Shown: positions 9,556 to 20,814 of the stretch, in pieces | How the letters are laid out: each line of letters starts with the position of its first letter | How positions within the stretch are numbered: position 1 is the first letter of the stretch | Assembly (NCBI GenBank): GCA_960531495.1 | Contig: OY482855.1 | Span: 1,984,001 to 2,048,000, forward strand | Reading direction: 5' to 3' | DNA: 64,000 nt | DNA from: Zeus faber | Lineage: Eukaryota > Chordata > Actinopteri > Zeiformes > Zeidae | Position numbers and translations under genes: made by a program | The notes under the pieces: model-generated | The model's database searches: none | Seen by the model: only the letters and a program-made list of their open reading frames with translations | Told to the model about the DNA's origin: nothing

Positions 9556-12500
9556 ATTGAAAGACTGAAAGAAAGAATGAAAGAAACATTGAAAGATTAA
9601 ACAATTGAAAGAAAGATTGCAAGAAAGATGGAAAGAATGAAAGATTGAAATAATGATTAAAAGTTTGAAAGAAAGTTTGAAAGAAAGATTTAAACAAAGA
9701 AAGATTGAAAGTAAGAAAGATTGAAAGAAGTGTTGAACGAAAGATTGAAAGAAAGGATGAAAGAAAGATTGAAAGAAAGATTGAAAAAAAGAAAGATTGA
9801 AAGAATGATTGAACGACTGAAGGAAAGAATGAAAGAAAGATTGAAAGAAAGATTGAAAGAAATAAATATTGAAGGAAAGATTGAAAGATTGAATGACTGA
9901 AAGAAAGACTGAAAGAAAGATTGACCGACAGTAAGATTGAAAGAAAGAATGAAAGAAAGATTGAAAGAAAGAATGAAAGAAAGATTGAAAGTTTGAAAGA
10001 AAGATTGAAAGAAAGATTTAAAGAATGATTGAAAGACTGAAAGAAAGAATGAAAGGCAGATTGAAAGAAAGATTGAAAGTAAGAAAGATTGAAAGAAAGA
10101 ATGAAAGAAAGATTGAAAGATTGCAAGAAAGAATGAAAGAAATATTGAAAGATTGAAATATTGAAAGAAAGAATGAAAGAAAGATTGAAAGATTGAAAGA
10201 AAGATTGAAAGTTTGAAAGAAAGATTGAAAGAAAGATTTAAAGAAAGAAAGAAAGATTGAAAGAAAGATTGACAGACAGAAAGATTGAAAGAAAGAATGA
10301 AAGAAAGATTGAAAGAAAGAATGAAAGAAAGATTGAAAGTTTGAAAGAAAGTTTGAAAGAAAGATTTAAAGAAAGATTGAAAGACTGAAAGAAAGAATGA
10401 AAGGCAGATTGAAAGAAAGATTGAAAGTAAGAAAGATTGAAAGAAAGAATGAAAGAAAGATTGAAAGATTGCAAGAAAGAATGAAAGAAATATTGAAAGA
10501 TTGAAATATTGAAAGAAAGAATGAAAGAAAGATTGAAAGATTGAAAGAAAGATTGAAAGAAAGATTGAAAGATTGAAATAAAGATTGAAAGTTTGAAAGA
10601 AAGATTGAAAGAAAGATTTAAAGAAAGAAAGAAAGATTGAAAGAAAGATTGATAGAAAGATTGAAAGAAAGAATGAAACAAAGATTGAAATAAAGAATGA
10701 AAGAAAGATTGAAAGAAAGATTGAAAGAAAGACTGAAAGAAAGAATGACGGACAGAAAGATTGAAAGAAAGAATGAAAGAAAGATTGAAAAAAAGATTGA
10801 AAGACTGAAAGAAAGAATGAAAGAAACATTGAAAGATTAAACAATTGAAAGAAAGATTGCAAGAAAGATGGAAAGTAAGATTGAAAGAAATAAAGATTGA
10901 AAGAAATAACAAAAGAAAGATTGAAAGAAAAAATGAAAGATAGAAAAATTGAAAGTAAGAAAGATTGAAAGAATGAAAGAAAGATTGATAGAAAGATTGA
11001 AATAAAGATTGAAAGTTTGAAAGAAAGATTGAAAGAAAGATTGAAAGAAAGAAAGAAAGATTGAAAGAAAGATTGAAAGAAAGAATGAAACAAAGATTGA
11101 AATAAAGAATGAAAGAAAGATTGAAAGAAAGATTGAAAGAAAGAATGACGGACAGAAAGATTGAAAGAAAGAATGAAAGAAAGATTGAAAGATTGAAACA
11201 TTGAAAGAAAGAATGAAAAAGATTGAAAGATTGAAAGAAAGATTTAAAGAAAGATTGAAAGACTGAAAGAAACAAAGATTGAAATAAAGAATGAAAGAAA
11301 TATTGAAAGAAAGAAAGATTGAATGATTGAATGATTGAAAGAAAGACTGAAAGAAAGAATGACGGACAGAAAGATTGAAAGAAAGAATGAAAGAAAGATT
11401 GAGAAAAAGATTGAAAGACTGAAAGAAAGAATGAAAGAAACATTGAAAGATTAAACAATTGAAAGAAAGATTGCAAGAAAGATGGAAAGCAAGATTGAAA
11501 GAAATAAAGATTGAAAGAAATAACAAAAGAAAGATTGAAAGAAATAATGAAAGATAGAAAAATTGAAAGTAAGAAAGATTGAAAGAATGAATGAAAGAAA
11601 GATTGAAAGATTGAAAGATTGAAATATTGAAAGAAAGATTGAATGTTTGAAAAAAGATTGAAAGTATTAAAGATCGAAAGAAATATTCAAAGAAAGATTG
11701 AAAGATTGAAAGAAAGAATGAAAGAACGATTGAAAGAAAGAATGAATGAATGAAAGAAAGAATGAAAGATTAAACAATTGAAAGAAAGATTGCAAGAAAG
11801 ATTGAAAAAAGAAATATTGAAAGAAAGAATGAAAGAAAGATTGAAAGAAAGTTGGAAAGAAAGATTGAAAGAAAGAAAGATTGAAAGAAATAATGAAAGA
11901 AAGATAGAACGATTGGAAGAAATATTGAAAGATAGAAAAATTGAAAGTAAGAAAGATTGAAAGAAAGAATGATAAAAAGATTGAAAGATTGAAAGAAAGA
12001 ATGAAAGAAAGATTGAAAGATTGAAATATTGAAAGATAGAATGAAAGAAAGATTGAAAGATTGAAAGAAAGATTGAAAGAAAGATTGAAAGATTGAATGA
12101 TTGAAAGAAAGATTGAATGTTTGAAAGAAAGATTGAAAGAAAGATTTAAAGAAACAAAGATTGAAAGAAATATTGAAAGAAAGATTGAAAGAAAGATGGA
12201 AAGAAAGAAAGATTGAAAGAAATAACAAAAGAAAGATTGAAAGAAAGAATGAAAGAAAGATTGAAAGACTGAAAGAAAGAATGAAAGGCAGATTGAAAGA
12301 AAGATTGAAAGTAAGAAAAATTGAAAGAAAGAATGAAAGAAAGATTGAAAGATTGCAAGAAAGAATGAAAGAAAGATTGAAAGATTGCAAGAAAGAATGA
12401 AAGAAATATTGAAAGATTGAAAGAAAGAATGAAAGAAAGATTGAAAGATTGAAAGAAAGATTGAAATATTGAAATAAAGATTGAAAGTTTGAAAGAAAGA

Positions 12501-15170
12501 TTGAAAGAAAGATTTAAAGAAAGAAAGAAAGATTGAAAGAAAGATTGAAAGAAAGATTGAAAGAAAGATTGAAAGAAAGAAAGATTGAAAGATTGAATAA
12601 TTGAAAGAAAGACTGAAAGAAAGAATGACGGACAGAAAGATTGAAAGAAAGAATGAAAGAAAGATTGAAAAAAGATTGAAAGACTGAAAGAAAGAATGAA
12701 AGAAACATTGAAAGATTAAACAATTGAAAGAAAGATTGCAAGAAAGATGGAAAGAATGAAAGATTGAAATAATGATTAAAAGTTTGAAAGAAAGTTTGAA
12801 AGAAAGATTTAAACAAAGAAAGATTGTAAGTAAGAAAGATTGAAAGAAATGTTGAACGAAAGATTGAAAGAAAGGATGAAAGAAAGATTGAAAGAAAGAT
12901 TGAAAAAAAGAAAGATTGAAAGAATGATTGAACGACTGAAGGAAAGAATGAAAGAAAGATTGAAAGAAAGATTGAAAGAAATAAATATTGAAGGAAAGAT
13001 TGAAAGATTGAATGACTGAAAGAAAGACTGAAAGAAAGATTGACAGACAGAAAGATTGAAAGAAAGAATGAAAGAAAGATTGAAAGATTGAATGACTGAA
13101 AGAAAGACTGAAAGAAAGATTGACAGACAGAAAGATTGAAAGAAAGAATGAAAGAAAGATTGAAAGAAAGAATGAAAGAAAGATTGAAAGTTTGAAAGAA
13201 AGATTGAAAGAAAGATTTAAAGAAAGATTGAAAGACTGAAAGAAAGAATGAAAGGCAGATTGAAAGAAAGATTGAAAGTAAGAAAGATTGAAAGAAAGAA
13301 TGAAAGAAAGATTGAAAGATTGCAAGAAAGAATGAAAGAAATATTGAAAGATTGAAATATTGAAAGAAAGAATGAAAGAAAGATTGAAAGATTGAAAGAT
13401 AGATTGAAAGTTTGAAAGAAAGATTGAAAGAAAGAAAGAAAGATTGAAAGAAAGATTGACAGACAGAAAGATTGAAAGAAAGAATGAAAGAAAGATTGAA
13501 AGAAAGAATGAAAGAAAGATTGAAAGTTTGAAAGAAAGTTTGAAAGAAAGATTTAAAGAAAGATTGAAAGACTGAAAGAAAGAATGAAAGGCAGATTGAA
13601 AGAAAGATTGAAAGTAAGAAAGATTGAAAGAAAGAATGAAAGAAAGATTGAAAGATTGCAAGAAAGAATGAAAGAAATATTGAAAGATTGAAATATTGAA
13701 AGAAAGAATGAAAGAAAGATTGAAAGATTGAAAGAAAGATTGAAAGAAAGATTGAAAGATTGAAATAAAGATTGAAAGTTTGAAAGAAAGATTGAAAGAA
13801 AGATTTAAAGAAAGAAAGAAAGATTGAAAGAAAGATTGATAGAAAGATTGAAAGAAAGAATGAAACAAAGATTGAAATAAAGAATGAAAGAAAGATTGAA
13901 AGAAAGATTGAAAGAAAGAAAGATTGAAAGATTGAATGATTGAAAGAAAGACTGAAAGAAAGAATGACGGACAGAAAGATTGAAAGAAAGAATGAAAGAA
14001 AGATTGAAAAAAAGATTGAAAGACTGAAAGAAAGAATGAAAGAAACATTGAAAGATTAAACAATTGAACGAAAGATTGCAAGAAAGATGGAAAGTAAGAT
14101 TGAAAGAAATAAAGATTGAAAGAAATAACAAAAGAAAGATTGAAAGAAAAAATGAAAGATAGAAAAATTGAAAGTAAGAAATATTGAAAGAATGAAAGAA
14201 AGATTGATAGAAAGATTGAAAGATTGAAATAAAGATTGAAAGTTTGAAAGAAAGATTGAAAGAAAGATTGAAAGAAAGAAAGAAAGATTGAAAGAAAGAT
14301 TGAAAGAAAGAATGAAACAAAGATTGAAATAAAGAATGAAAGAAAGATTGAAAGAAAGATTGAAAGAAAGAATGACGGACAGAAAGATTGAAAGAAAGAA
14401 TGAAAGAAAGATTGAAAAAAAGATTGAAAGACTGAAAGAAAGAATGAAAGAAACATTGAAAGATTAAACAATTGAAAGAAAGATTGCAAGAAAGATGGAA
14501 AGCAAGATTGAAAGAAATAAAGATTGAAAGAAATAACAAAAGAAAGATTGAAAGAAATAATGAAAGATAGAAAAATTGAAAGTAAGAAAGATTGAAAGAA
14601 TGAATGAAAGAAAGATTGAAAGATTGAAATATTGAAAGAAAGATTGAATGTTTGAAAAAAGATTGAAAGTATTAAAGATCGAAAGAAATATTCAAAGAAA
14701 GATTGAAAGATTGAAAGAAAGAATGAAAGAACGATTGAAAGAAAGAATGAATGAATGAAAGAAAGAATGAAAGATTAAACAATTGAAAGAAAGATTGCAA
14801 GAAAGATTGAAAAAAGAAATATTGAAAGAAAGAATGAAAGAAAGATTGAAAGAAAGTTGGAAAGAAAGATTGAAAGAAAGAAAGATTGAAAGAAATAATG
14901 AAAGAAAGATAGAACGATTGGAAGAAATATTGAAAGATAGAAAAATTGAAAGTAAGAAAGATTGAAAGAAAGAATGATAAAAAGATTGAAAGATTGAAAG
15001 AAAGAATGAAAGAAAGATTGAAAGATTGAAATATTGAAAGATAGAATGAAAGAAAGATTGAAAGATTGAAAGAAAGATTGAAAGAAAGATTGAAAGATTA
15101 AAAGATTGAAAGAAAGATTGAATGTTTGAAAGAAAGATTGAAAGAAAGATTTAAAGAAAGAAAGATTGAA
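9360..15170 (+). repeat. Higher-order tandem duplication, period about 3.0-3.2 kb
   Basis: About 9360-12150 recurs at about 12420-15170. Matching landmarks are tgacggacag (9509/12628, 10748/13967, 11148/14376), gaccgacag/gacagacag (9922/13043), and gaaagaatgataaaaag (about 11968/14974). The offset moves between 3005 and about 3228. The first copy carries an additional gacggacag-bearing segment of about 0.2 kb near 11.2-11.45 kb that is missing from the second. The period resembles the 3.0-kb one at the left end of the window. Confidence 0.75.
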
Positions 15171-15779
15171 AGAAATATTGAAAGAAAGATTGAAAGAAAG
15201 ATTGAAAGAAAGATTGAAAGATTAAAAGATTGAAATAATGATTGAAAGTTTGAAAGAAAGATTGAAAGAACGATTTAAAGAAAGAAAGATTGAAAGAAAT
15301 ATTGAAAGATTGAAAGAAAGATTGAAAGAAAGAATGAAAGAAAGATTGAAAGAAAGATTGAAAAAAAGAAAGATTGAAAGAAAGATTGAAATACTGAAGG
15401 AAAGAATAAAAGAAAGATTGAAAGAAAGATTGAAAGAAAGATTGAAAGAAAGATTGAAAGATTGAAAGAAAGAATGAAAAATTGAAAGAAAGAATGAAAG
15501 AACGATTGAAAGAAAGAATGAAAGAATGAAAGAAAGATTGAAAGATTGAAAGAAATATTGAAAGAAAGAGAGAATGAAAGATTGAAAGATTGAAAGAAAG
15601 ATTGAAAGTAATAAAGATTGAAAGTAAAAATGAAAGAAAAATTGAAAGATTGAAAGATTGAAAGAAAGATTGAAAGAAAGATTTAAAGAAAGATTGAAAG
15701 ACTGAAAGAAAGAATGAATAAAAGAATTAAAGAAAGATTGAAAGATTTATTGATTGAAAGAAAGAATGAAAGAAAGATT

Positions 15780-17760
15780 GAAAGATCTAAAGAACTATTG
15801 AAAGAAAGATTGAAAGATTGAAAGATTGAAATAAAGATTGAAAGTTTGAAAGAAAGATTGAAAGAAAGATTTAAAGAAAGAAAGATTGAAAGAAATATTG
15901 AAAGAAAGATTGAAAGAAATAACAAAAGAAAGATTGAAAGAAAGAATGAAAGAAAGATTGAACGATTGGAAGAAATATTGAAAGAAAGATAGATTGAAAG
16001 TAAGATAGATTGAAAGAAAGAATGAAAGAAAAAATGAAAGATTTAAAGAAAGAATGAAAGAAAGATTGAAAGATTGAAACATTGAAAGAAAGAATGAAAA
16101 AGATTGAAAGATTGAAAGAAAGATTTAAAGAAAGATTGAAAGACTGAAAGAAACAAAGATTGAAATAAAGAATGAAAGAAATATTGAAAGAAAGATTGAA
16201 AGAAAGAAAGATTGAATGATTGAATGATTGAAAGAAAGACTGAAAGAAAGAATGACGGACAGAAAGATTGAAAGAAAGAATGAAAGAAAGATTGAGAAAA
16301 AGATTGAAAGACTGAAAGAAAGAATGAAAGAAACATTGAAAGATTAAACAATTGAAAGAAAGATTGCAAGAAAAATGGAAAGAATGAAAGATTAAAATAA
16401 TAATTGAAAGTTTGAAAGAAAGATTGAAAGAAAGATTTAAAGAAAGAAAGATTGAAAGAAATATTGAAAGAAAGATTGAAAGATTGAAAGAAAGATTGAA
16501 AGAAAGATTGAAAGAATGAAAGAAAGAATGAATAAAAGAATTAAAGAAAGATTGAAAGATTTATTGATTGAAAGAAAGAATGAAAGAAAGATTGAAAGAT
16601 CTAAAGAACGATTGAAAGAAAGATTGAAAGATTGAAATAAAGATTGAAAGTTTGAAAGAAAGATTGAAAGAAAGATTTAAAGAAAGAAAGATTGAAAGAA
16701 ATATTGAAAGAAAGATTGAAAGAAATAACAAAAGAAAGATTGAAAGAAAGAATGAAAGAAAGATTGAACAATTGGAAGAAATATTGAAAGAAAGATAGAT
16801 TGAAAGTAAGATAGATTGAAAGAATGAATGAAAGAAAGAATGAAAGAAAGAATGAAAGATTTAAAGAAAGAATGAAAGAAAGATTGAAACATTGAAACAT
16901 TGAAAGAAAGAATGAAAAAGATTGAAAGATTGAAAGAAAGATTTAAAGAAAGATTGAAAGACTGAAAGAAACAAAGATTGAAATAAAGAATGAAAGAAAT
17001 ATTGAAAGAAAGATTGAAAGAAAGAAAGATTGAATGATTGAATGATTGAAAGAAAGACTGAAAGAAAGAATGACGGACAGAAAGATTGAAAGAAAGAATG
17101 AAAGAAAGATTGAGAAAAAGATTGAAAGACTGAAAGAAAGAATGAAAGAAACATTGAAAGATTAAACAATTGAAAGAAAGATTGCAAGAAAAATGGAAAG
17201 AATGAAAGATTGAAATAATAATTGAAAGTTTGAAAGAAAGATTGAAAGAAAGATTTAAAGAAAGAAAGATTGAAAGAAATATTGACAGAAAGATTGAAAG
17301 AAATAACAAAAGAAAGATTGAAAGAAAGAATGAAAGAAAGATTGAACGATTGGAAGAAATATTGAAAGAAAGATAGATTGAAAGTAAGATAGATTGAAAG
17401 AAAGAATGAAAGAAAGATTGAAAGATTTAAAGAAAGATTGAAAGAAAGATTTAAAGAAAGATTGAAAGACTGAAAGAAACAAAGATTGAATTAAAGAATG
17501 AAAGAAAGATTGAAAGAAAGAAAGATTGAATGATTGAATGATTGAAAGAAAGACTGAAAGAAAGAATGACGGACAGAAAGATTGAAAGAAAGAATGAAAG
17601 AAAGATTGAAAAAAAGATTGAAAGACTGAAAGAAAGAATGAAAGAAACATTGAAAGATTAAACAATTGAAAGAAAGATTGCAAGAAAAATGGAAAGAATG
17701 AAAGATTGAAATAATGATTGAAAGTTTGAAAGAAAGTTTGAAAGAGAGATTTAAACAAAG
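15780..17760 (+). repeat. Three tandem copies, period about 820 bp (third shortened)
   Basis: The landmark gatctaaagaa recurs at about 15785 and 16608 (offset about 822). The landmark aaaaatggaaagaatg recurs at about 16372, 17191 and 17688, and tgacggacag at 16256, 17073 and 17569. The first two units are about 818 bp apart. The third follows after only about 497 bp, so it has lost roughly 320 bp. Within each unit gattgaatgattgaatgattg, gagaaaaag (units 1 and 2) and gattaaacaattg appear in fixed order. Confidence 0.78.
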
Positions 17761-17799
17761 AAAGATTGAAAGTAAGAAAGATAGAAAGAATGAATGAAA

Positions 17800-18210
17800 G
17801 AAATATTGAAATATTGAAAGAAAGATTGAATGTTTGAAAAAAGATTGAAAGTATTAAAGATCGAAAGAAATATTTAAAGAAAGATTAAAAGATTGAAAGA
17901 AAGAATGAAAGATTAAACAATTGAAAGAAAGATTGGAAGAAAGATTGAAAGAAAGTTGGAAAGAAAGATTGAAAGAAAGAAAGATTGAAACAAATAATGA
18001 AAGAAAGATTGAACGATTGGAAGAAATATTGAAAGATAGAAAAATTGAAAGTAAGAAAGAATGAAAGCAAGATTGAAAGATTGAAAGAAAGAAAGATTGA
18101 AAGATAGATTGAAAAAAAGATTGAAAGACTGAAAGAAAGAATGAAAGAAAGATTAAAAGATAGATGAAAGAAAGATTTATAGAAAGAAAGATTGAAAGAA
18201 ATAACAAAAG
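17800..18210 (+). repeat. Diagnostic A segment that heads each long unit
   Basis: A block with gaatgtttgaaaaaag, gtattaaagatcg, gattggaagaaag, gaaacaaataatg, gaaagcaag and gatttatagaaag in fixed order. It recurs five times in the window with its right end near 18207, 27888, 36428, 48497 and 51543. The spacings are about 9681, 8540, 12069 and 3046 bp. It is the best marker for the phase of the long A+B higher-order unit. Confidence 0.8.
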
Positions 18211-20814
18211 AAAGATTGAAAGATTGGAAGAAATATTGAAAGATAGAAAAATTGAAAGTAAGAAAGATTGAAAGAAAGAATGAAAGAAAGATTGAAAGAA
18301 AGAATGAAAGAAAGATTGAAAGATTGAAATATTGAAAGATAGAATGAGAGAAAGATTGAAAGATTGAAAGAAAGATTGAAAGAAAGATTGAAAGATTGAA
18401 AGAAAGATTGAATGTTTGAAAGAAAGATTGAAAGAAAGATTTAAAGAAAGAAAGATTGAAAGAAATATTGAAAGAAAGATTGAAAGATTGAAAGAAAGAT
18501 TGAAAGATTGAAATAATGATTGAAAGTTTGAAAGAAAGATTTAAAGAAAGAAAGATTGAAAGTAAGAAAGATTGAAATAAATATTGAAAGAAAGATTGAA
18601 AGATTGAAAGAAAGATTGAAAGAAAGAATGAAAGAAAGATTGAAAGAAAGATTGAAAAAAAGAAAGATTGAAAGAAAGATTGAAAGACTGAAGGAAAGAA
18701 TGAAAGAAAGATTGAAAGAAAGATTGAAAGAAAGATTGAAAGAAAGATTGAAAGAAAGAAAGAATGAAAGAAATATTGAAAGAAAGAATGAAAAATTGAA
18801 AGAAGTAATGAAAGAACGATTGAAAGAAAGAATGAAAGAAAGATTGAAAGATTGAAAGAAATATTGAAAGAAAGAGAGAATGAAAGTAAGAAAGATTGAA
18901 AGAAAGATTGAAAGTAATAAAGATTGAAAGAAAGAATGAAAGAAAAATTGAAAGATTGATAGATTGAAAGAAAGATTGAAAGAAAGATATAAAGAAAGAT
19001 TGAAAGACTGAAAGAAAGAATGAATAAAAGACTTAAAGAAAGATTGAAAGATTGAAAGAAAGATCGAAAGAAAGAAAGATTATAGAAAGAATGAAAGAAA
19101 GATTGAAAAAAGAAAGAAAGATTGAAAGAAATATTGAAAGATTGAAAGAAAGAATGAAAGAAAGATTGAAAAAAGATTGAAAAAAAGAAAAATTGAAAGA
19201 AAGATTGAAAGAAATATTGAAAGACTGAAGGAAAGAATGAATGAAAGATGGAAAGAAAGATTGACTGAAAGAAAGATTGAAAGTAAGAAAGATTGAAAGA
19301 AATATTGAAAGAAAGATTAAAAGATTGAAAGAAAGAATGAAAGAAAGATTGAAAGATTGAAAGATTGAAAGAAAGAATGAAAGAAAGAGTGAAAGATTGA
19401 AAGAAAAATTGAAAGAAAGATTGAAAGATTGAAAGATTGAAAGAAAGATTGAAAGTTTGAAAGAAATATTGAAAGACTGAAAGAAAGATTGCAAGAAAGA
19501 TTGAAAAAAGAAAGAAAGATTGAAAGATTCAATGAAAGAAAGATTGAAAGATTGAAAGATTGAAAGAAAGACTAAAAGAAAGAAAGAACGATTGAAAGAA
19601 AGATTGAAAGAAAGATTGAAAGAAAGAAAGATTGTAAGAAAGAATGAAAGAAAGAAAGAAAGAAAGATTGAAAGAAAGATTGAAAGAAAGATTGAAAGAC
19701 TGAAAGAAAGAATGAAAGAAAGATTGAAAGTTTGAAAGAAAGAATGAAAGAATTAAAGAAAGATTGAAAGAAATATTGAAAGAAAGAATGAAAGAAAGAT
19801 TGAAAGATTAAACAATTGAAAGAAAGATTGCAAGAAGGATCGAAAAAAGAAAGATTGAAAGAAATAATGAAAGAAAGATTGAACGATTGGAAGAAATATT
19901 GAAAGATAGAAAAATTGAAAGTAAGAAAGATTGAAAGAAATAATGAAAGAAAGATTGAAAGAAAGAATGAAAGAAAGATTGAAAGATTGAAATATTGAAA
20001 GATAGAATGAAAGAAAGATTGAAAGATTGAAAGAAAGATTGAAAGAAAGATTGAACGATTGAAAGATTGAAAGAAAGATTGAATGTTTGAAAGAAAGATT
20101 GAAAGAAAGATTGAAAGAAATAATGAAAGAAAGATTGAACGATTGGAAGAAATATTGAAAGATAAAAAAATTGAAAGTAAGAAAGATTGAAAGAAATAAT
20201 GAAAGAAAGATTGAAAGATTGAAAGAAAGAATGAAAGAAAGATTGAAAGATTGAAATATTGAAAGATAGAATGAAAGAAAGATTGAAAGATTTAAAGAAA
20301 GATTGAAAGAAAGATTGAAAGATTGAAAGATTGAAAGAAAGATTGAATGTTTGAAAGAAAGATTGAAAGAAAGATTGAAAGAAAGAAAGATTGAAAGAAA
20401 GAATGAAAGAAAGATTGAAAGATAGATGGAAAGAAAGATTGAAAGAAAGAAACATTGAAAGAATAACAAAAGAAAGATTGGAAGAAATATTGAAAGATAG
20501 AAAAATTGAAAGAAAGAAAGATTGAAAAAAAGAATTAAAGAAAGATTGAAAGATTGAAAGAAAGAATGAAAGAAAGATTGAAAGATTGAAATATTGAAAG
20601 AAAGAATGAAAGAAAGATTGAAAGATTGAAATAAAGATTGAAAGTTTGAAAGAAAGATTGAAAGAAAGATTTAAAGAAAGAAAGATTGAAAGAAATATTG
20701 AAGGAAAGATTGAAAGATTGAAAGAAAGATTGAAAGAAAGAATGAAAGAAAGATTGAACGATTGAAATATTGAAATAAAGAATGAAAGTTTGAAAGAAAG
20801 ATTGAAAGAAAGTT

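Larger units (their letters stand above)
7870..20814 (+). repeat. Satellite array, family A block (13 kb)
   Basis: Continuation of the left array after the L2 insertion, in the same register and orientation. Family A landmarks recur throughout: tgacggacag (8723, 9509, 10748, 11148, 11362, 12628, 13967, 14376, 16256, 17073, 17569), its variants gaccgacag and gacagacag, gattaaacaattg, gcaagaaagatgg and gaacgattggaag. No gene is seen. A very long open - strand frame (11667-14489, about 940 codons) is pure repeat translation. From about 17.8 kb the A sequence changes to a sub-type with gaatgtttgaaaaaag and gaaagataga landmarks, which later forms the A half of the long A+B unit. Confidence 0.92.

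Noticed and set aside
11667-14489. A 940-codon open frame on the - strand, and dozens of similar Phe/Ser/Leu/Asn/Gln-rich frames across the arrays
   Set aside because: They are direct translations of the 12-bp and 8-bp repeat units, open in several frames at once, with no domain and no non-repeat sequence. The reading frame simply tracks unit order.
18556-18855. Plus-strand Lys/Glu/Arg-rich frames (ERLK and KIER repeats) resembling charged single alpha-helices or coiled coils, here and at about 8261, 15238, 36777, 48842 and 51888
   Set aside because: Same cause: GAA AGA TTG AAA reads ERLK. They recur wherever the array is duplicated and show no codon preference or start context separating them from the repeat.
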